Source: Streptomyces sp. NBC_00190 (GTDB lineage Bacteria > Actinomycetota > Actinomycetes > Streptomycetales > Streptomycetaceae). Taken from it: a DNA stretch of 64,000 nucleotides. Shown here in pieces: positions 41,746-51,358 of the stretch. The stretch is from contig NZ_CP108131.1 of assembly GCF_036203305.1 (NCBI RefSeq), positions 1,116,001 to 1,180,000 of the forward strand. Direction: 5' to 3'. The first letter of the stretch is position 1; each line of letters begins with the position of its first letter. Under the pieces are notes generated by a model, which worked only from the letters and a program-made list of their open reading frames with translations, did not search any database and was not told the origin of the DNA. Both the position numbers and the translations under genes were made by a program.

Positions 41746-42309
41746 TCAGTCCGCGGGCCGCTCCGGGAGGAGGCGCTCGGCCATCTTCTCGATGAGCGTC
41801 TCCACCGGGTAGGCCTCCAGCAGCGTCGGCACGGTCAGGTCGTCCACGATCAGACCCAGCATCGCGAGGTAGAGCAGCACCACCCCCTGCCGGTCCCCCG
41901 GCAGGCCCGACTCCAGGTGCCAGCTGACGTTCGCCTCCAGCTCGGCGCGCTGGAACCCTGCCAGCTCCGCCTGGAGTTCGGGGCGCCGGGTGCCCTCCAG
42001 CCGCAGCTCCAGCATCGCGATGTGCACGCTGCGCTCGCGCCGCATCCGGTCCAGGAGCTGACCGAGCAGCACCTTGGTGTCCAGCGGGCCGACCAGGTCG
42101 GCGGGGTCCGGGACCAGCCGCTCCCGGGTGCGGTGGAGGATCTGCACGAGCAGCTGGGCCCGGTTGGCGAAGTAGTTCGAGGCGGTGCCCGTCGGCACGC
42201 CCGCCTCGGCGTCCACCGCGCGCAGCGTCAGGCCGCGGGAACCCTCGCGTGCCAGGACTTCGATGGCGGCGTCGAGCAGTGCGGCGCGGCGCTGCGGATT
42301 CTGGCGCAT
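41746..42309 (-). CDS. TetR family transcriptional regulator
   Basis: The protein has 187 residues. The TetR HTH is complete (RRAALLDAAIEVLAREGSRGLTLRAVDAEAGVPTGTASNYFANRAQLL). The C-terminal ligand-binding bundle resembles the TetR_C_17-type subgroup. It is divergent from the PucR-type gene at 42520. A 9-bp inverted repeat 100 bases upstream is its likely operator. Ligand unknown. Confidence 0.9.
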   Translation of the reverse strand: MRQNPQRRAALLDAAIEVLAREGSRGLTLRAVDAEAGVPTGTASNYFANRAQLLVQILHRTRERLVPDPADLVGPLDTKVLLGQLLDRMRRERSVHIAMLELRLEGTRRPELQAELAGFQRAELEANVSWHLESGLPGDRQGVVLLYLAMLGLIVDDLTVPTLLEAYPVETLIEKMAERLLPERPAD

Positions 42310-42408
42310 GAGCGGTCCCTCGGGTTCGTCGGTGGCCGTGGGCGGCGGGTCGTGAGCGGCGGGCGGTACGGCGGGTGCGGGTCCTGGCGAGCCGCCCCGG
42401 AGACCGGT

Positions 42409-42430
42409 GAGCACTGCAAGCGCAGTGCTC
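42409..42430. promoter_or_regulatory. Candidate TetR operator
   Basis: GAGCACTGC and its complement GCAGTGCTC flank AAGC, nested in a wider GTGAG...CTCAC symmetry. It sits in the 210-base gap between the TetR gene and the divergent PucR-type gene. The remainder of the gap holds a TGCGTACACGCA near-palindrome and nothing coding. Confidence 0.6.
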
Positions 42431-42519
42431 CGCTCACGGTAGCGGATGCGTACACGCATACGGATGCGCCCGGTCCTGGCCCTCCCCACCGCCCCCTCCC
42501 CCGTGTCAGGCTGCGCGTC

Positions 42520-43725
42520 ATGGAGCGGATCATCGAGGAGATACGCGAGGACCTGGCACGCCGGCTCGCCCTGGCGGCGGACCGGCTCGCCGACCGGACG
42601 CTGGCCGAGGATCCCGCGTACGCCGCCCCGCTCGGCCGGGCCGCGCTGCGCGAGCGGATCCACCACGACCTCCGCCAGGCCGTCGAGGGCCTGGTCCGCA
42701 GCTCCCGGGGCCTGCCGGTGGAGCTCGCCGACGCCCGGGCCGCCGGCACGCTCCGGGCCGAGCTGGGAATGCCGCTCTCCCCGCTGCTGCGCAGCTACCG
42801 CAGCGGCGGGCGGCTGCTCTGGGCGGCCCTCACCGAGGCCGTGGCCTCGCACGACCGGGCGGCGCTGCCCCGCCTCGTGCCGGGCGCGACCGCGCTGTGG
42901 GACGTACTGGACCAGATGACGGACGCCGCGTCCGAGTCCTACCGGCGTACGGAGGCCGCCCGCACCGACCGTGACCGGGAGCGCCGCGCGGCCCTGCTCG
43001 ACTCCCTGCTCGACGGCGCGGCCACCCCCGCGGCTCCCGCTGCCCCGGAGGCCGCGGCGCAGCTGGGGCTGCCGGAGAGCGGCCGCTTCGCAGTGGTCGT
43101 GGTGGCCCCGGACACTGCCGCCCGGGCGGGGGAAAGACCCGGAGCGGGGGCCGGGGACCTGCGCGTGCTGTGGCGGGTCCGTGCCGAGGCGGAGACCGGT
43201 CTGGTGGAGCTGGGCCACCACCCGCTGGAGTCCGTACGGGAACTGCTCGCGCCGCTCGGGGTCCGCGCCGGGGTCAGCCCGGTCGTGGAGGCCCCGGCCG
43301 ATCTCGCCCGGGCGTACCGGCTGGCCGTCCTCGCGCTGCGTACCGCCCCGGAGACCGGTGGCCCGCGCACCGCCCTGCTGGACGAAGGACTGCCGGGGGC
43401 GCTGGTCGCGGGCCAGGCCGAACTCGCCGGGCGGCTGCGGCAGGTGGTGCTGGGGCCGGTGCTGGCCCTGCCCGCGGAGGACCGCCGGCTGCTGCTGACC
43501 ACCCTGGGCACCTGGCTGGCCTGTCAGGGCTCGACGACGTTCGCCGCGCAGCGGCTGTACTGCCACCGCAACACCGTCTCCAACCGGCTGCGCCGCGTGG
43601 AGCAGCTGACGGGGCGCTCCCTGTCGGACCCGCGGCAGCTGGTGGAGCTGGCGCTCGCCCACGCGGCGGTGGTCCAGCGGACCCCGGCACCACAGGCACC
43701 CCGTGGCCGCGTGGACCCGAAGTGA
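42520..43725 (+). CDS. PucR/CdaR-type transcriptional regulator
   Basis: The protein has 401 residues. An N-terminal helical RsbRD-like module (ERIIEEIREDLARRLALAADRLADR, ~1-150) is followed by a GGDEF-like middle and a C-terminal PucR HTH (FAAQRLYCHRNTVSNRLRRVEQLTGRSLSDP, ~340-370). PucR/CdaR proteins activate catabolic or sensing genes in response to metabolites. Only three bases separate its stop from the convergent MOSC gene. Confidence 0.9.
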   Translation: MERIIEEIREDLARRLALAADRLADRTLAEDPAYAAPLGRAALRERIHHDLRQAVEGLVRSSRGLPVELADARAAGTLRAELGMPLSPLLRSYRSGGRLLWAALTEAVASHDRAALPRLVPGATALWDVLDQMTDAASESYRRTEAARTDRDRERRAALLDSLLDGAATPAAPAAPEAAAQLGLPESGRFAVVVVAPDTAARAGERPGAGAGDLRVLWRVRAEAETGLVELGHHPLESVRELLAPLGVRAGVSPVVEAPADLARAYRLAVLALRTAPETGGPRTALLDEGLPGALVAGQAELAGRLRQVVLGPVLALPAEDRRLLLTTLGTWLACQGSTTFAAQRLYCHRNTVSNRLRRVEQLTGRSLSDPRQLVELALAHAAVVQRTPAPQAPRGRVDPK

Positions 43726-43728
43726 GCC

Positions 43729-44484
43729 CTAGGCGAGCAGTACGGGATCCCCTGCACGGGCGGTGCCCGGTGCGATGACGCCGGCGAGCGCGTCGAGCCG
43801 GTTGTCGTGGGCCGCGGCGATGGCCTTCAGGATCCGTGACGAGTGTGGGAGGTCCCGCTGGGCCTGGTTGGTCATCACACACCGCTCGCTGGAGCGCAGG
43901 AACTCGATGCGAAGGGTGTCTCCCGTGCGGGCCTGGTGTCCGATCCACCCGTCCTCGACGAACGGCGGGGTACCGGGCGGGGTGCGCAGGAGGATGTTCG
44001 GCCGGAAGCGGCGTTCGTCGATCGGTACGTCCGGTACCTCCTGGCGGATCCAGTCGAGGGTGGCCGTGGTCAGGACACTGAGCGGCAGTTGGTCGAAGTG
44101 TGAGATCCCGCCCTCGCGGGCCAGCTCCACATCGTCGCGGCCGAGGTACGCGCGGAGGTAGGCCGTGGGATCGGCCACCCTGCGTCCATGAGGGTCGATC
44201 AGCTCCGGTTGCCGCGGTTCCTGCCGTTCCTGCCGTTCCTGCGGCTGTTGCGGCCTCCGGTCGCCTTCCGGATAGCGGGAGCTCAGGTGCAGCAGCCCGT
44301 CCATGCGCCGGAAGCGGCGGGTGTTCTTGCCCGAGCCGAACTTGCCGTCCGCGCCCCGTACCGCGTACAGCCGGTCGCCCACCAGGCCACGCCGGTCGAC
44401 CTCCGCGCTGCGCAGCCGTTCGCCACCGGTCGACTTGACCGGGTACCGCCACAACCGCTCGATCACACCTATGAGTTCCGCCAC
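43729..44484 (-). CDS. MOSC domain protein
   Basis: The protein has 251 residues. The MOSC N-terminal beta-barrel (IERLWRYPVKSTGGERLRSAEVDRRGLVGDRLYAV) leads into the MOSC domain with the conserved cysteine in FLRSSERCVMTNQAQ. MOSC proteins handle molybdenum cofactor sulfur. A Gln/Arg/Glu/Pro-rich insert (~76-92) between the domains is encoded by a 9-base tandem repeat. GTG start. It could service the molybdenum hydroxylase at 48.1-50.8 kb, but that is inference from family only. Confidence 0.88.
   Translation of the reverse strand: MAELIGVIERLWRYPVKSTGGERLRSAEVDRRGLVGDRLYAVRGADGKFGSGKNTRRFRRMDGLLHLSSRYPEGDRRPQQPQERQERQEPRQPELIDPHGRRVADPTAYLRAYLGRDDVELAREGGISHFDQLPLSVLTTATLDWIRQEVPDVPIDERRFRPNILLRTPPGTPPFVEDGWIGHQARTGDTLRIEFLRSSERCVMTNQAQRDLPHSSRILKAIAAAHDNRLDALAGVIAPGTARAGDPVLLA
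44215..44241. repeat. 9-base tandem repeat in the MOSC gene
   Basis: Three consecutive CSGTTCCTG units (first with one mismatch) sit in frame and encode the Q-E-R repeats of the inter-domain insert. Being in frame, gain or loss of a unit would not break the gene. Confidence 0.8.
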
Positions 44485-44517
44485 GGTGGCGACGGTAGCG
44501 CGCCCGCGGAGTACCGG

Positions 44518-46467
44518 TCATTTCGGCGTGACCGGGGCGAGCGGGGTGTCCGCGGGCTTCGCCGACTGCAGCAGGTACGGCACGTCGATCACCGCGACAC
44601 CCGAGGTGAACAGCAGCCGCGCTTTCAGCCGCAGCGCGTTCTGGTTGTGCAGGGGCTGCTCCCACCAGTGGCCGACCACGTACTCCGGGATCACCACGGA
44701 CAGCATGTCGGCCGGGCCGTCCGCCACCAGCTCCTCGACGTGGGCCAGGATCGGGCGGACCACCTCGCGGTACGGCGAGTGGAGGATCTTCAGCGGGAGG
44801 CCCGGAGCGTGTTCGGCCCACGCCGCGCGCAGCCGGCCCGCCTCCTCCTCGTCCGCCGCGACCGTGACCGCCGTCAGCGTGTCGGGGCGCAGGCCCTGGG
44901 CGTAGCCGAGCGCCTTCAGGGTCGGGGCCTGCACGGAGGCGACCAGGACCAGTACGTGGTGGCGGGCGGGCTTGCGCGGCTTCGCGCCGGGGGCGATGGC
45001 GACTTCGCGGGCGACCTGGTCGTAGTGGCGGCGTACGCCCTTCATGCCGAGGAAGAGCAGCGGCATGGCGATGACGACCAGCCAGGCGCCGTGCGTGAAC
45101 TTGGTGGTCAGGACGATGACCAGGACCAGGGCGGTCAGGGCGGCGCCGACCGCGTTGATGGCGAGCCGGCGGTGGATGTGCACCCGCTCCTCGCTCGCAG
45201 TGGCGGGCGAGGCGAGTTCTCTGCGCCAGTGCCGGACCATGCCCGCCTGGGAGAGGGTGAAGGAGACGAAGACGCCGATGATGTAGAGCTGGATGAGGCG
45301 GGTCAGTTCGGCGTCGAACGCGACGATCAAGGCGATGGCGGTGAGCGCGAGGAGCACCACGCCGTTGGAGTAGACGAGCCGGTCGCCCCGGTTGAAGAGC
45401 TGGCGCGGCGCGTACCGGTCCCTGGCCAGGATCGAGGCGAGCATCGGGAAGCCGTTGAAGGCGGTGTTCGCGGCGAGGATCAGTACGCCGGCGGTGACGG
45501 CCTGGAGCAGGTAGAAGAGGAAGTGCCAGCTGCCGAAGGTGGCCCGGCCGATCTGGGCGAGGGCGGTGGAGGTCGGGGTGCCGGGGGGCAGGCCCAGCTC
45601 GGTGGGGTCGGCCGCGACGTGCACCTGGTACGTCATGGCGAGCACGGTGATGCCCATGAACATGGTCACCGAGAGCACGCCCATCGCGGCGAGGGTGGTC
45701 GCCGCGTTCCCGGCCTTGGGCTTCCGGAAGGCGGGGACACCGTTGCTGATCGCCTCGACGCCGGTCAGGGCGGTGCAGCCGGAGGCGAAGGCGCGCATCG
45801 CGAGGAAGACGAGCGCGATCCCCGTGTAGGTGCCGACCGCGGTGATCGGCAGGTCGGCGGATTCCGCGCGGATGGTGTCGCCGGTCGCCATGCGGACGGC
45901 GGCCCAGGCGAACATGAGGTAGATGACGAGCACGAAGCCGTAGGTGGGGATGGCGAAGACGCGCCCCGATTCGCGCACACCGCGCAGGTTCATCAGGGTC
46001 AGCAGCACCACGAACCCCACCGACAGGACTACCGCGTGGCCGCTCAGCGCCGGGATGGCCGAGGTGATCGCGTCGACGCCCGACACCACGGAGACGGCGA
46101 CGGTCATCACGTAGTCGACGAGCAGGGCGCTGGCGGCGGTCAGGGCGGCGGTCTGGCCGAGGTTCTCGGAGCTGACGACGTAGGCGCCGCCGCCTCCGGG
46201 GTAGGCGTGGCAGGTCTGCCGGTAGGAGGCGACGACCACCACGAGGAGGAAGACGATGGCGGCGGCCGCGTACCACGTGAGGTGGAGCAGCGCGACGCCG
46301 CCGAGGGCGAGGATCAGCAGGATCTCCTCGGTGGCATAGGCCACTGAGGAGAGCGGGTCGCTGCAGAAGATCGGCAGGGCGAGCCGTTTGGGCAGCAGGG
46401 TTTCCCCCAGGCGCGCGGTGTCGAGGGGTTCACCGACCAGTACGCGTTTCGCATTGATGCGCCTCAT
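44518..46467 (-). CDS. KimA-like APC-family permease
   Basis: The protein has 649 residues. Twelve transmembrane helices occupy ~30-480, starting with LALPIFCSDPLSSVAYATEEILLIL, the signature of the KimA (YdaO) potassium importers, and containing SYRQTCHAYPGGGGAYVVSSENLG and ALTGVEAISNGVPAF. The C-terminal ~150 residues form a cytoplasmic UspA-like domain (HHVLVLVASVQAPTLKALGYAQ, PDTLTAVTVAADEEEAGRLRAAW). KimA is a c-di-AMP-inhibited K+/H+ symporter. The substrate here is inferred from family. Divergently placed from the PucR-type protein's stop at 46519 on the same strand. Confidence 0.88.
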   Translation of the reverse strand: MRRINAKRVLVGEPLDTARLGETLLPKRLALPIFCSDPLSSVAYATEEILLILALGGVALLHLTWYAAAAIVFLLVVVVASYRQTCHAYPGGGGAYVVSSENLGQTAALTAASALLVDYVMTVAVSVVSGVDAITSAIPALSGHAVVLSVGFVVLLTLMNLRGVRESGRVFAIPTYGFVLVIYLMFAWAAVRMATGDTIRAESADLPITAVGTYTGIALVFLAMRAFASGCTALTGVEAISNGVPAFRKPKAGNAATTLAAMGVLSVTMFMGITVLAMTYQVHVAADPTELGLPPGTPTSTALAQIGRATFGSWHFLFYLLQAVTAGVLILAANTAFNGFPMLASILARDRYAPRQLFNRGDRLVYSNGVVLLALTAIALIVAFDAELTRLIQLYIIGVFVSFTLSQAGMVRHWRRELASPATASEERVHIHRRLAINAVGAALTALVLVIVLTTKFTHGAWLVVIAMPLLFLGMKGVRRHYDQVAREVAIAPGAKPRKPARHHVLVLVASVQAPTLKALGYAQGLRPDTLTAVTVAADEEEAGRLRAAWAEHAPGLPLKILHSPYREVVRPILAHVEELVADGPADMLSVVIPEYVVGHWWEQPLHNQNALRLKARLLFTSGVAVIDVPYLLQSAKPADTPLAPVTPK

Positions 46468-46518
46468 GGAGGAATGATCGTCGACGTTTTGCGCCGGTCT
46501 TCCCTTTTGCCGCCTGTG

Positions 46519-47946
46519 TCACCCGGCGAGCTCCTCCGCCCGGTGCGCCAGCCACAGGTCGTGGCGGGCGCTCGGGGACTGGAGGAGGGAGCGTTCCAGA
46601 ACTGCCTCCACGCGGGACAGCCGCTTGCGGGCGCCCGGCACGGAAATGCCCAGCGCCCCGGCGGCCGGGACGAGTTGGGCGTCGTGCGCCAGCCAGACGC
46701 GGACGGTCTCGCGGGCGCCGGACGGAGCGTCCGGTCCGGTCAGCGGGCCCAGATGGGAACGGGCCCACGCGGTCAGGCGTGGATCGCGCAGCACCTCGTC
46801 GAGGTCCGGGGCAAGCGCCGCGCCCGCGCCCTGCCCCCCGCCCCCCGGACCGCCCGAGGTCAGCCGCAGCGCCAGCGAGAGCGCCGCCTGGTCCGCGAGC
46901 CGTGCGAGGTCCAGGCCGAGCAGCGTCTCGACCAGGCGGAGCCGGGCGGCGAGGGTGTTGCGATGGATCTTCAGCAGCCTGGTCGCGTGCGAGGTGAAGT
47001 TCAGCCAGGCGTGAGCGGTGGCCCGCAGCTCCTGTGCCCCGGGGTCCTGGGGGCGCCGGGGCTCGTGCGTGTGCAGGGGAGCCAGCAGGGCCTCGGCCCA
47101 GCCTGCCCCCGCTCCGTGGGCGGCGAGCGCCAGTTCGGGGCCCGGCCCGAAGCGGGCGTGCCGTTCGCTCCGGCCGCGGGCGACGGCCAGGGCGTGGAAG
47201 GCCTGGGTGTAGGCGGCCGGGGCCTCGCGCAGGCCCAGTTCCCCGCTGACCCCGACCGCGCAGTCCGGGGCCACCTCCACCAGCGCCACGGCCAGGGAGT
47301 CGTGGTCGGCCGAGGCCGCCGCCAGGTCCGCCGGGACGAGGAGGATGAGGTGGCGCACGTACGCCGGGCAGCGCACGATCCAGGCCCGGCCGCCCGTCAG
47401 CTCCTCGCACCGCCGGGCCACTTCACCGCGCCGACCGGTCCGGCATTCCACGACGTACATGCGCATCGGCTCGGGCAGCGAGGACCCCAGCGTCTCGGCG
47501 ATCTGGTGGGCGACGGAGAGCCGCCCGTTCATCAGCAGGTGCAGCACCGCCTCCCGGGCCCGCGACTCGGCGAGCTGGGCCCGCTCCTCCCGCCGCGCGG
47601 CCTCCTCGGCGCGCAGTACGAGGGCCAGCGGTACGGCGGCGTCCGCGAGCAGCGTGGCCGCGCCGGGGTGCTGCGGCTGCTCCAGTACGGCGGCCAGCGC
47701 GCGCCCGCCGTCCAGCGCGAACAGCAGCGTGGCGGAGCCGCCGTGGTGCAGGACGGCCGACCGTACGCCGCGGGCGCTCATCTCGGCGGCGCCCCGCACG
47801 GCGGACTCGGGCCCCGGCCCCTGCCCGTCGGCGTCCACCACACCGGCCCACCCGCCCAGGCGGGCGGCGAGCCACCCCAGCAGCGCGGCCGAGCCTCCGG
47901 CGTGGGCGAGCCTGTGGACCTTGAGGATGTCGTCGGACCGGGGCAC
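46519..47946 (-). CDS. PucR-type regulator with two C-terminal HTH segments
   Basis: The protein has about 475 residues. An N-terminal sensory region (LAHAGGSAALLGWLAARLGGWAGVVDADGQG) precedes a long middle, then a PucR HTH (TSHATRLLKIHRNTLAARLRLVETLLGLDL) and a second related HTH near the C-terminus (LVPAAGALGISVPGARKRLSRVEAVLERSLL). GTG 47946 gives VPRSDDILKVHRL; the frame is open further upstream to 48105, but that part has poor coding bias. Target unknown. It lies downstream of the molybdenum hydroxylase genes on the same strand, but the 175-base gap argues for its own promoter. Confidence 0.8.
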   Translation of the reverse strand: MPRSDDILKVHRLAHAGGSAALLGWLAARLGGWAGVVDADGQGPGPESAVRGAAEMSARGVRSAVLHHGGSATLLFALDGGRALAAVLEQPQHPGAATLLADAAVPLALVLRAEEAARREERAQLAESRAREAVLHLLMNGRLSVAHQIAETLGSSLPEPMRMYVVECRTGRRGEVARRCEELTGGRAWIVRCPAYVRHLILLVPADLAAASADHDSLAVALVEVAPDCAVGVSGELGLREAPAAYTQAFHALAVARGRSERHARFGPGPELALAAHGAGAGWAEALLAPLHTHEPRRPQDPGAQELRATAHAWLNFTSHATRLLKIHRNTLAARLRLVETLLGLDLARLADQAALSLALRLTSGGPGGGGQGAGAALAPDLDEVLRDPRLTAWARSHLGPLTGPDAPSGARETVRVWLAHDAQLVPAAGALGISVPGARKRLSRVEAVLERSLLQSPSARHDLWLAHRAEELAG

Positions 47947-48121
47947 GGCCGCATTCAACCATCCGCCGCACACTGTGCGCAGTGATACCCGTCTCGGACC
48001 GTCACTGGGCACAGCGCACCCTGCGGAGGGCTCTCCACCCGCATACGCTGTGACGAGCGGCCGGATCCCGGCGGGGGCGCTAAGCGCCCGGTACGGGGGA
48101 AGCACCGGGGTCCGCCGCCGC

Positions 48122-48577
48122 TCACATCCTGGCGGCCGCGCTGCGGATGGCCTCCCGGATGCGGAAGTACGTCCCGCACCGGCAGATGTTGGCGATGGCG
48201 TCGATGTCCTCGTCCGTCGGCTCGGCGCTCCGCTTGAGCAGTGCGACGGCCGCCATGATCTGGCCTGGCTGGCAGAAGCCGCACTGGGCGACGTCCTGTT
48301 CGAGCCAGGCCTCCTGCACCGGGTGCAGCTCGTCCCCGTTCGCCAGCCCCTCGATGGTGGTCACCGACTTCCCCGCGCAGGCGGAGACGGGCACCACGCA
48401 CGGCCGGATGTCGGTGCCGTCGAGATGACTGGTGCAGGCCTTGCAGACGTCCACGCCGCAGCCGTACTTGGGGCCGTTGACCCCGAGCATGTCGCGGAGC
48501 ACCCACAGCAGGGGCAGGTCGTCGGGCGCGTCCACGGTGACGCTCCGCCCGTTGACGGTGAAGGTGTGGGAGGGCAC
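48122..48577 (-). CDS. [2Fe-2S] subunit of a molybdenum hydroxylase
   Basis: The protein has 151 residues. The N-terminal ferredoxin cluster cysteines are in [17 protein letters not shown] with a partner cysteine further on. The C-terminal cluster is [11 protein letters not shown]...[13 protein letters not shown]. This is the standard small subunit of xanthine-dehydrogenase-family enzymes. It has no signal peptide. The GTG start has AGGAG six bases upstream. It is encoded 47 bases downstream of the large subunit, which does have a Tat signal, so the complex may be exported together. Confidence 0.92.
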   Translation of the reverse strand: MPSHTFTVNGRSVTVDAPDDLPLLWVLRDMLGVNGPKYGCGVDVCKACTSHLDGTDIRPCVVPVSACAGKSVTTIEGLANGDELHPVQEAWLEQDVAQCGFCQPGQIMAAVALLKRSAEPTDEDIDAIANICRCGTYFRIREAIRSAAARM

Positions 48578-48624
48578 GGCGTACTCCTGGTTCGTGGCTG
48601 CGGGGATCTGTGGGCCTGCGGGGC

Positions 48625-50835
48625 TCAACGGGGGTAGGGGGTGAAGTCGACGTCGAAGTCGAGGGGGAAGCTGCGCGGCTTGGAACCGGTCGCCCGCGCC
48701 CAGGCGTTGGCGATCGCGCCGACCGCCGCGGGGACCCCCAGCTCGCCCGCGCCGCCCGGCTCCTCCCCGGTGGCCGGCAGGACGTGGACCTGTACCTCGC
48801 GCGGGGTGTCGCGCTGCTTCGCCCAGTGGAACTGGCTGTAACTGCCCTCCAGCGGTAGTCCCTTGTCCAGGTGCAGGCCGGCGCGCAGGGTGGTGGAGAT
48901 GGCGTCGGTGAGGCCGCCGATCATCTGGGCCTCCAGGCCGCGCGGGTTCACGGGCAGGCCCACGTCCACGGCGATGACCGCCTTGGTCACGCGGACGTGC
49001 TCCGGGTCGCGGGTGTCGATCTCGACGAGGCAGGCGGTGCGGGACTTGTACTCCTCGTGGAAGGCGATGCCCTGCGCGCATCCCGCGGGCATCGGCCGCC
49101 CCCACCGTCCTTCCGTCGCCGCCTTGTCGAGCACGGCGCGCTGGGCGCCGGTCTTCAGGAAGGTGCGGCGGAAGCGGTACGGGTCCTTGCCGGTCGCCGC
49201 GGCCAGTTCGTCGACCACGATCTCCTCGGCCCCGCGGGTGTTGGCCGAGTAGACCGAGCGCCAGGAGCCGGTGGGGATGCCGGTCGGCACCTCGGTGAGG
49301 GCCTGCGTGGTGAGACCGAAGTGGTACGGGGACTTCACCGTGGTGAGGAAGAGGGTCTGGGCCAGTGTCGCGTTGCCGATGCCGAGCGGCAGGCTCGCCG
49401 CCGTGGCGGTGATGATCTCGCCGAGCCCGTGCCGGAAGTCGGTCTCGGCGGCGGCGACCCGGTGCTCGAAGCTGAGCACCTCGCCCAGCAGGTGGGTGGC
49501 CCGGATCTTGTGGTGGGTGGCGGGGCGCATCCGGCCGTGCCGGGTGTCGTCCACACGGGTCCACATCAGCTTGACCGGGCGGCGGCAGGCCTTGGAGATC
49601 CGGGCGGCCTCCAGGGCGGCGTCGAAGAAGAGCCGCCGGCCGAAGGATCCGCCGGCCTGGACCACGTGCACCTTCACCTTGTCCAGGGGCAGGCCGAGGT
49701 CGGCGGCGATGGTCTCGCGGGCCACGATGGGGGACTTGAGGCCGGACCAGATCTCGGCGCGGTCCTCGGTCACGTCGGCGACGGCGGAGTTGGTCTCCAT
49801 CGGCGCGTGACTGACGAACGCGAAGTCGAACTCGGCGTCCACGTACGGCGTCAGCAGCGGCGGCACCAGCAGCGGCGGGGTCGCGGCGCGCAGCTTCGTA
49901 CGGATCTGCGTGTCGGACAGCGCGTCGGCGGGGCCGGGGCCCCAGGTGACCTGGAGGGCGGCCTTGGCGTTCAGGGCCTGACCGAAGGTCTCGGCGACGA
50001 CGGCGACCCCGGTCGGGACGGTCACCACGTGCAGGACCCCGGGCATGGCCTGGACGGCGGCGGTGTTGGCGACGGACTTCACGCTGCCGCCGAGGGTGGG
50101 CGGGCGGCGCACCACACAGGGCTTGGCGCCGGGCACGTCGAGGTCGAGGGTGTACCGCTGGGCGCCGGTGACCATGGCGCGGGCGTCGACCCGGCTGGTC
50201 GGCCGCCCCACGAGGGTGTGCTGCGCGGTCTTCTTCGGGGTGGCGCCGGGGACGACCAGGCCCGGGTCGGCGGCGGCCGTGGCGAGGGAGCCGTAGTCGG
50301 CGGTCCGGCCGTCGGGGGCGCGGACCGCTCCGTTCGCGGTGGTCAGCGTGGCCGCGGAGAGGCCCCAGCGGCGGGCGGCGGCCGCCACGAGGCGGGCCCG
50401 GGCGGTGGCGGCGCACTGCCGGACCGGCCCGTAGAGGGAGCGGATGGAGTTGGAGGAGCCGGTGAGCTGGTTGAAGACCAGCTCGGGCCGCGCGTCGTCC
50501 AGTTCCACGCGTACGGCGGCCAGCGGCGCGTCGAGTTCCTCCGCGACCAGCATGGCCACGGCGGTGGTGAGGCCCTGGCCCACCTCCTCGCGCGGCAGCC
50601 GGAAGCGGATGGTCCCGTCCGCCTCGACGGCGAGCGCCAGCAGGGCGGAGGTGGGCGCGCCCGCCAGGATGAACAGGTCTCCGAGGTCGATGACGTCGGC
50701 GATGGCGGGCAGGCTCGGCACCACGGCGTGGGCGGGCTGCGGGGCGAGGGCGTCGGCCCCGGCCCGGGTGACGAGGGCCAGCGTCGGCGCCGCGACGAGG
50801 TACGTGAGGAAGGTACGGCGGCTCCGCCCGGTCAT
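48625..50835 (-). CDS. Molybdopterin-binding large subunit, IorB/aldehyde-oxidoreductase type
   Basis: The protein has 736 residues. A twin-arginine signal peptide ([27 protein letters not shown]) is followed by a xanthine-dehydrogenase-family Mo-binding protein of the isoquinoline 1-oxidoreductase/aldehyde-dehydrogenase subgroup: [70 protein letters not shown] and the catalytic glutamate region [18 protein letters not shown]. Members hydroxylate aldehydes or N-heterocycles outside the cytoplasm. No FAD subunit is present, so electrons probably pass from the [2Fe-2S] protein to another acceptor. Confidence 0.9.
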   Translation of the reverse strand: MTGRSRRTFLTYLVAAPTLALVTRAGADALAPQPAHAVVPSLPAIADVIDLGDLFILAGAPTSALLALAVEADGTIRFRLPREEVGQGLTTAVAMLVAEELDAPLAAVRVELDDARPELVFNQLTGSSNSIRSLYGPVRQCAATARARLVAAAARRWGLSAATLTTANGAVRAPDGRTADYGSLATAAADPGLVVPGATPKKTAQHTLVGRPTSRVDARAMVTGAQRYTLDLDVPGAKPCVVRRPPTLGGSVKSVANTAAVQAMPGVLHVVTVPTGVAVVAETFGQALNAKAALQVTWGPGPADALSDTQIRTKLRAATPPLLVPPLLTPYVDAEFDFAFVSHAPMETNSAVADVTEDRAEIWSGLKSPIVARETIAADLGLPLDKVKVHVVQAGGSFGRRLFFDAALEAARISKACRRPVKLMWTRVDDTRHGRMRPATHHKIRATHLLGEVLSFEHRVAAAETDFRHGLGEIITATAASLPLGIGNATLAQTLFLTTVKSPYHFGLTTQALTEVPTGIPTGSWRSVYSANTRGAEEIVVDELAAATGKDPYRFRRTFLKTGAQRAVLDKAATEGRWGRPMPAGCAQGIAFHEEYKSRTACLVEIDTRDPEHVRVTKAVIAVDVGLPVNPRGLEAQMIGGLTDAISTTLRAGLHLDKGLPLEGSYSQFHWAKQRDTPREVQVHVLPATGEEPGGAGELGVPAAVGAIANAWARATGSKPRSFPLDFDVDFTPYPR

Positions 50836-51358
50836 GATGCTGTGTCCCCACCCCTGCACGGGCCCGTGTGCGGACCTCCCCCGGCTCGTTACCGACACGT
50901 AGGGTAGCGATCGCCGCGCGGGCTGGGAAGCGGAAGCGCAGAGCGGGGTCCTTCGTTCGAGGGGTACCGCACCGGAGGGGTGACCGGTGCCCCACGGCCC
51001 GGACCGCTCGCACACCTCGCGCGTACACACGACGAACCGCCGCGGAGCAGCAGGATTCAAGCCACGGGTGGACGACTCCGGGGCCCCCTCGGCCGGCGCG
51101 GTCCAGCACGTCCACCAGGCGGCCGGGCACCCGGCTGCGGAGATCTCCCGGTGCCAACCTCCGCCCAACGCCGCCCCCACAGCGGGTGGCCGGAAGTATT
51201 CGTACAGGCGAAGCGATACCGGAAGGCCCTTGGCATATGCCACATGCAAGTCCTTAACGGATGTTGCCAAACTCCTTACAGGCCGTCGCGGCCTGTGCCA
51301 CAGTCGTAACCGGTTCTTCCTCCAGACTTGGCCGTGCCGCGCCTGTATCGGAGTTCTC
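50836..51358. other. 523-base divergent upstream region with palindrome and hairpin
   Basis: This lies between the molybdenum hydroxylase operon and the PAS-PP2C gene. I see no gene in it. It contains the 12-base palindrome TGGCATATGCCA (51231-51242), unusually AT-rich for this genome, within a wider CTTG...CAAG symmetry. It also has a stem ACAGGCCG/CGGCCTGT (51278-51296), 63 bases before the PP2C start, in what is probably that gene's leader. Confidence 0.45.

Noticed and set aside
43274..46276. A 1000-codon minus-strand frame overlapping the MOSC and KimA-like genes
   Set aside because: It is Arg/Pro/Gly-rich with no recognisable domain, and both true genes are clear in other frames.
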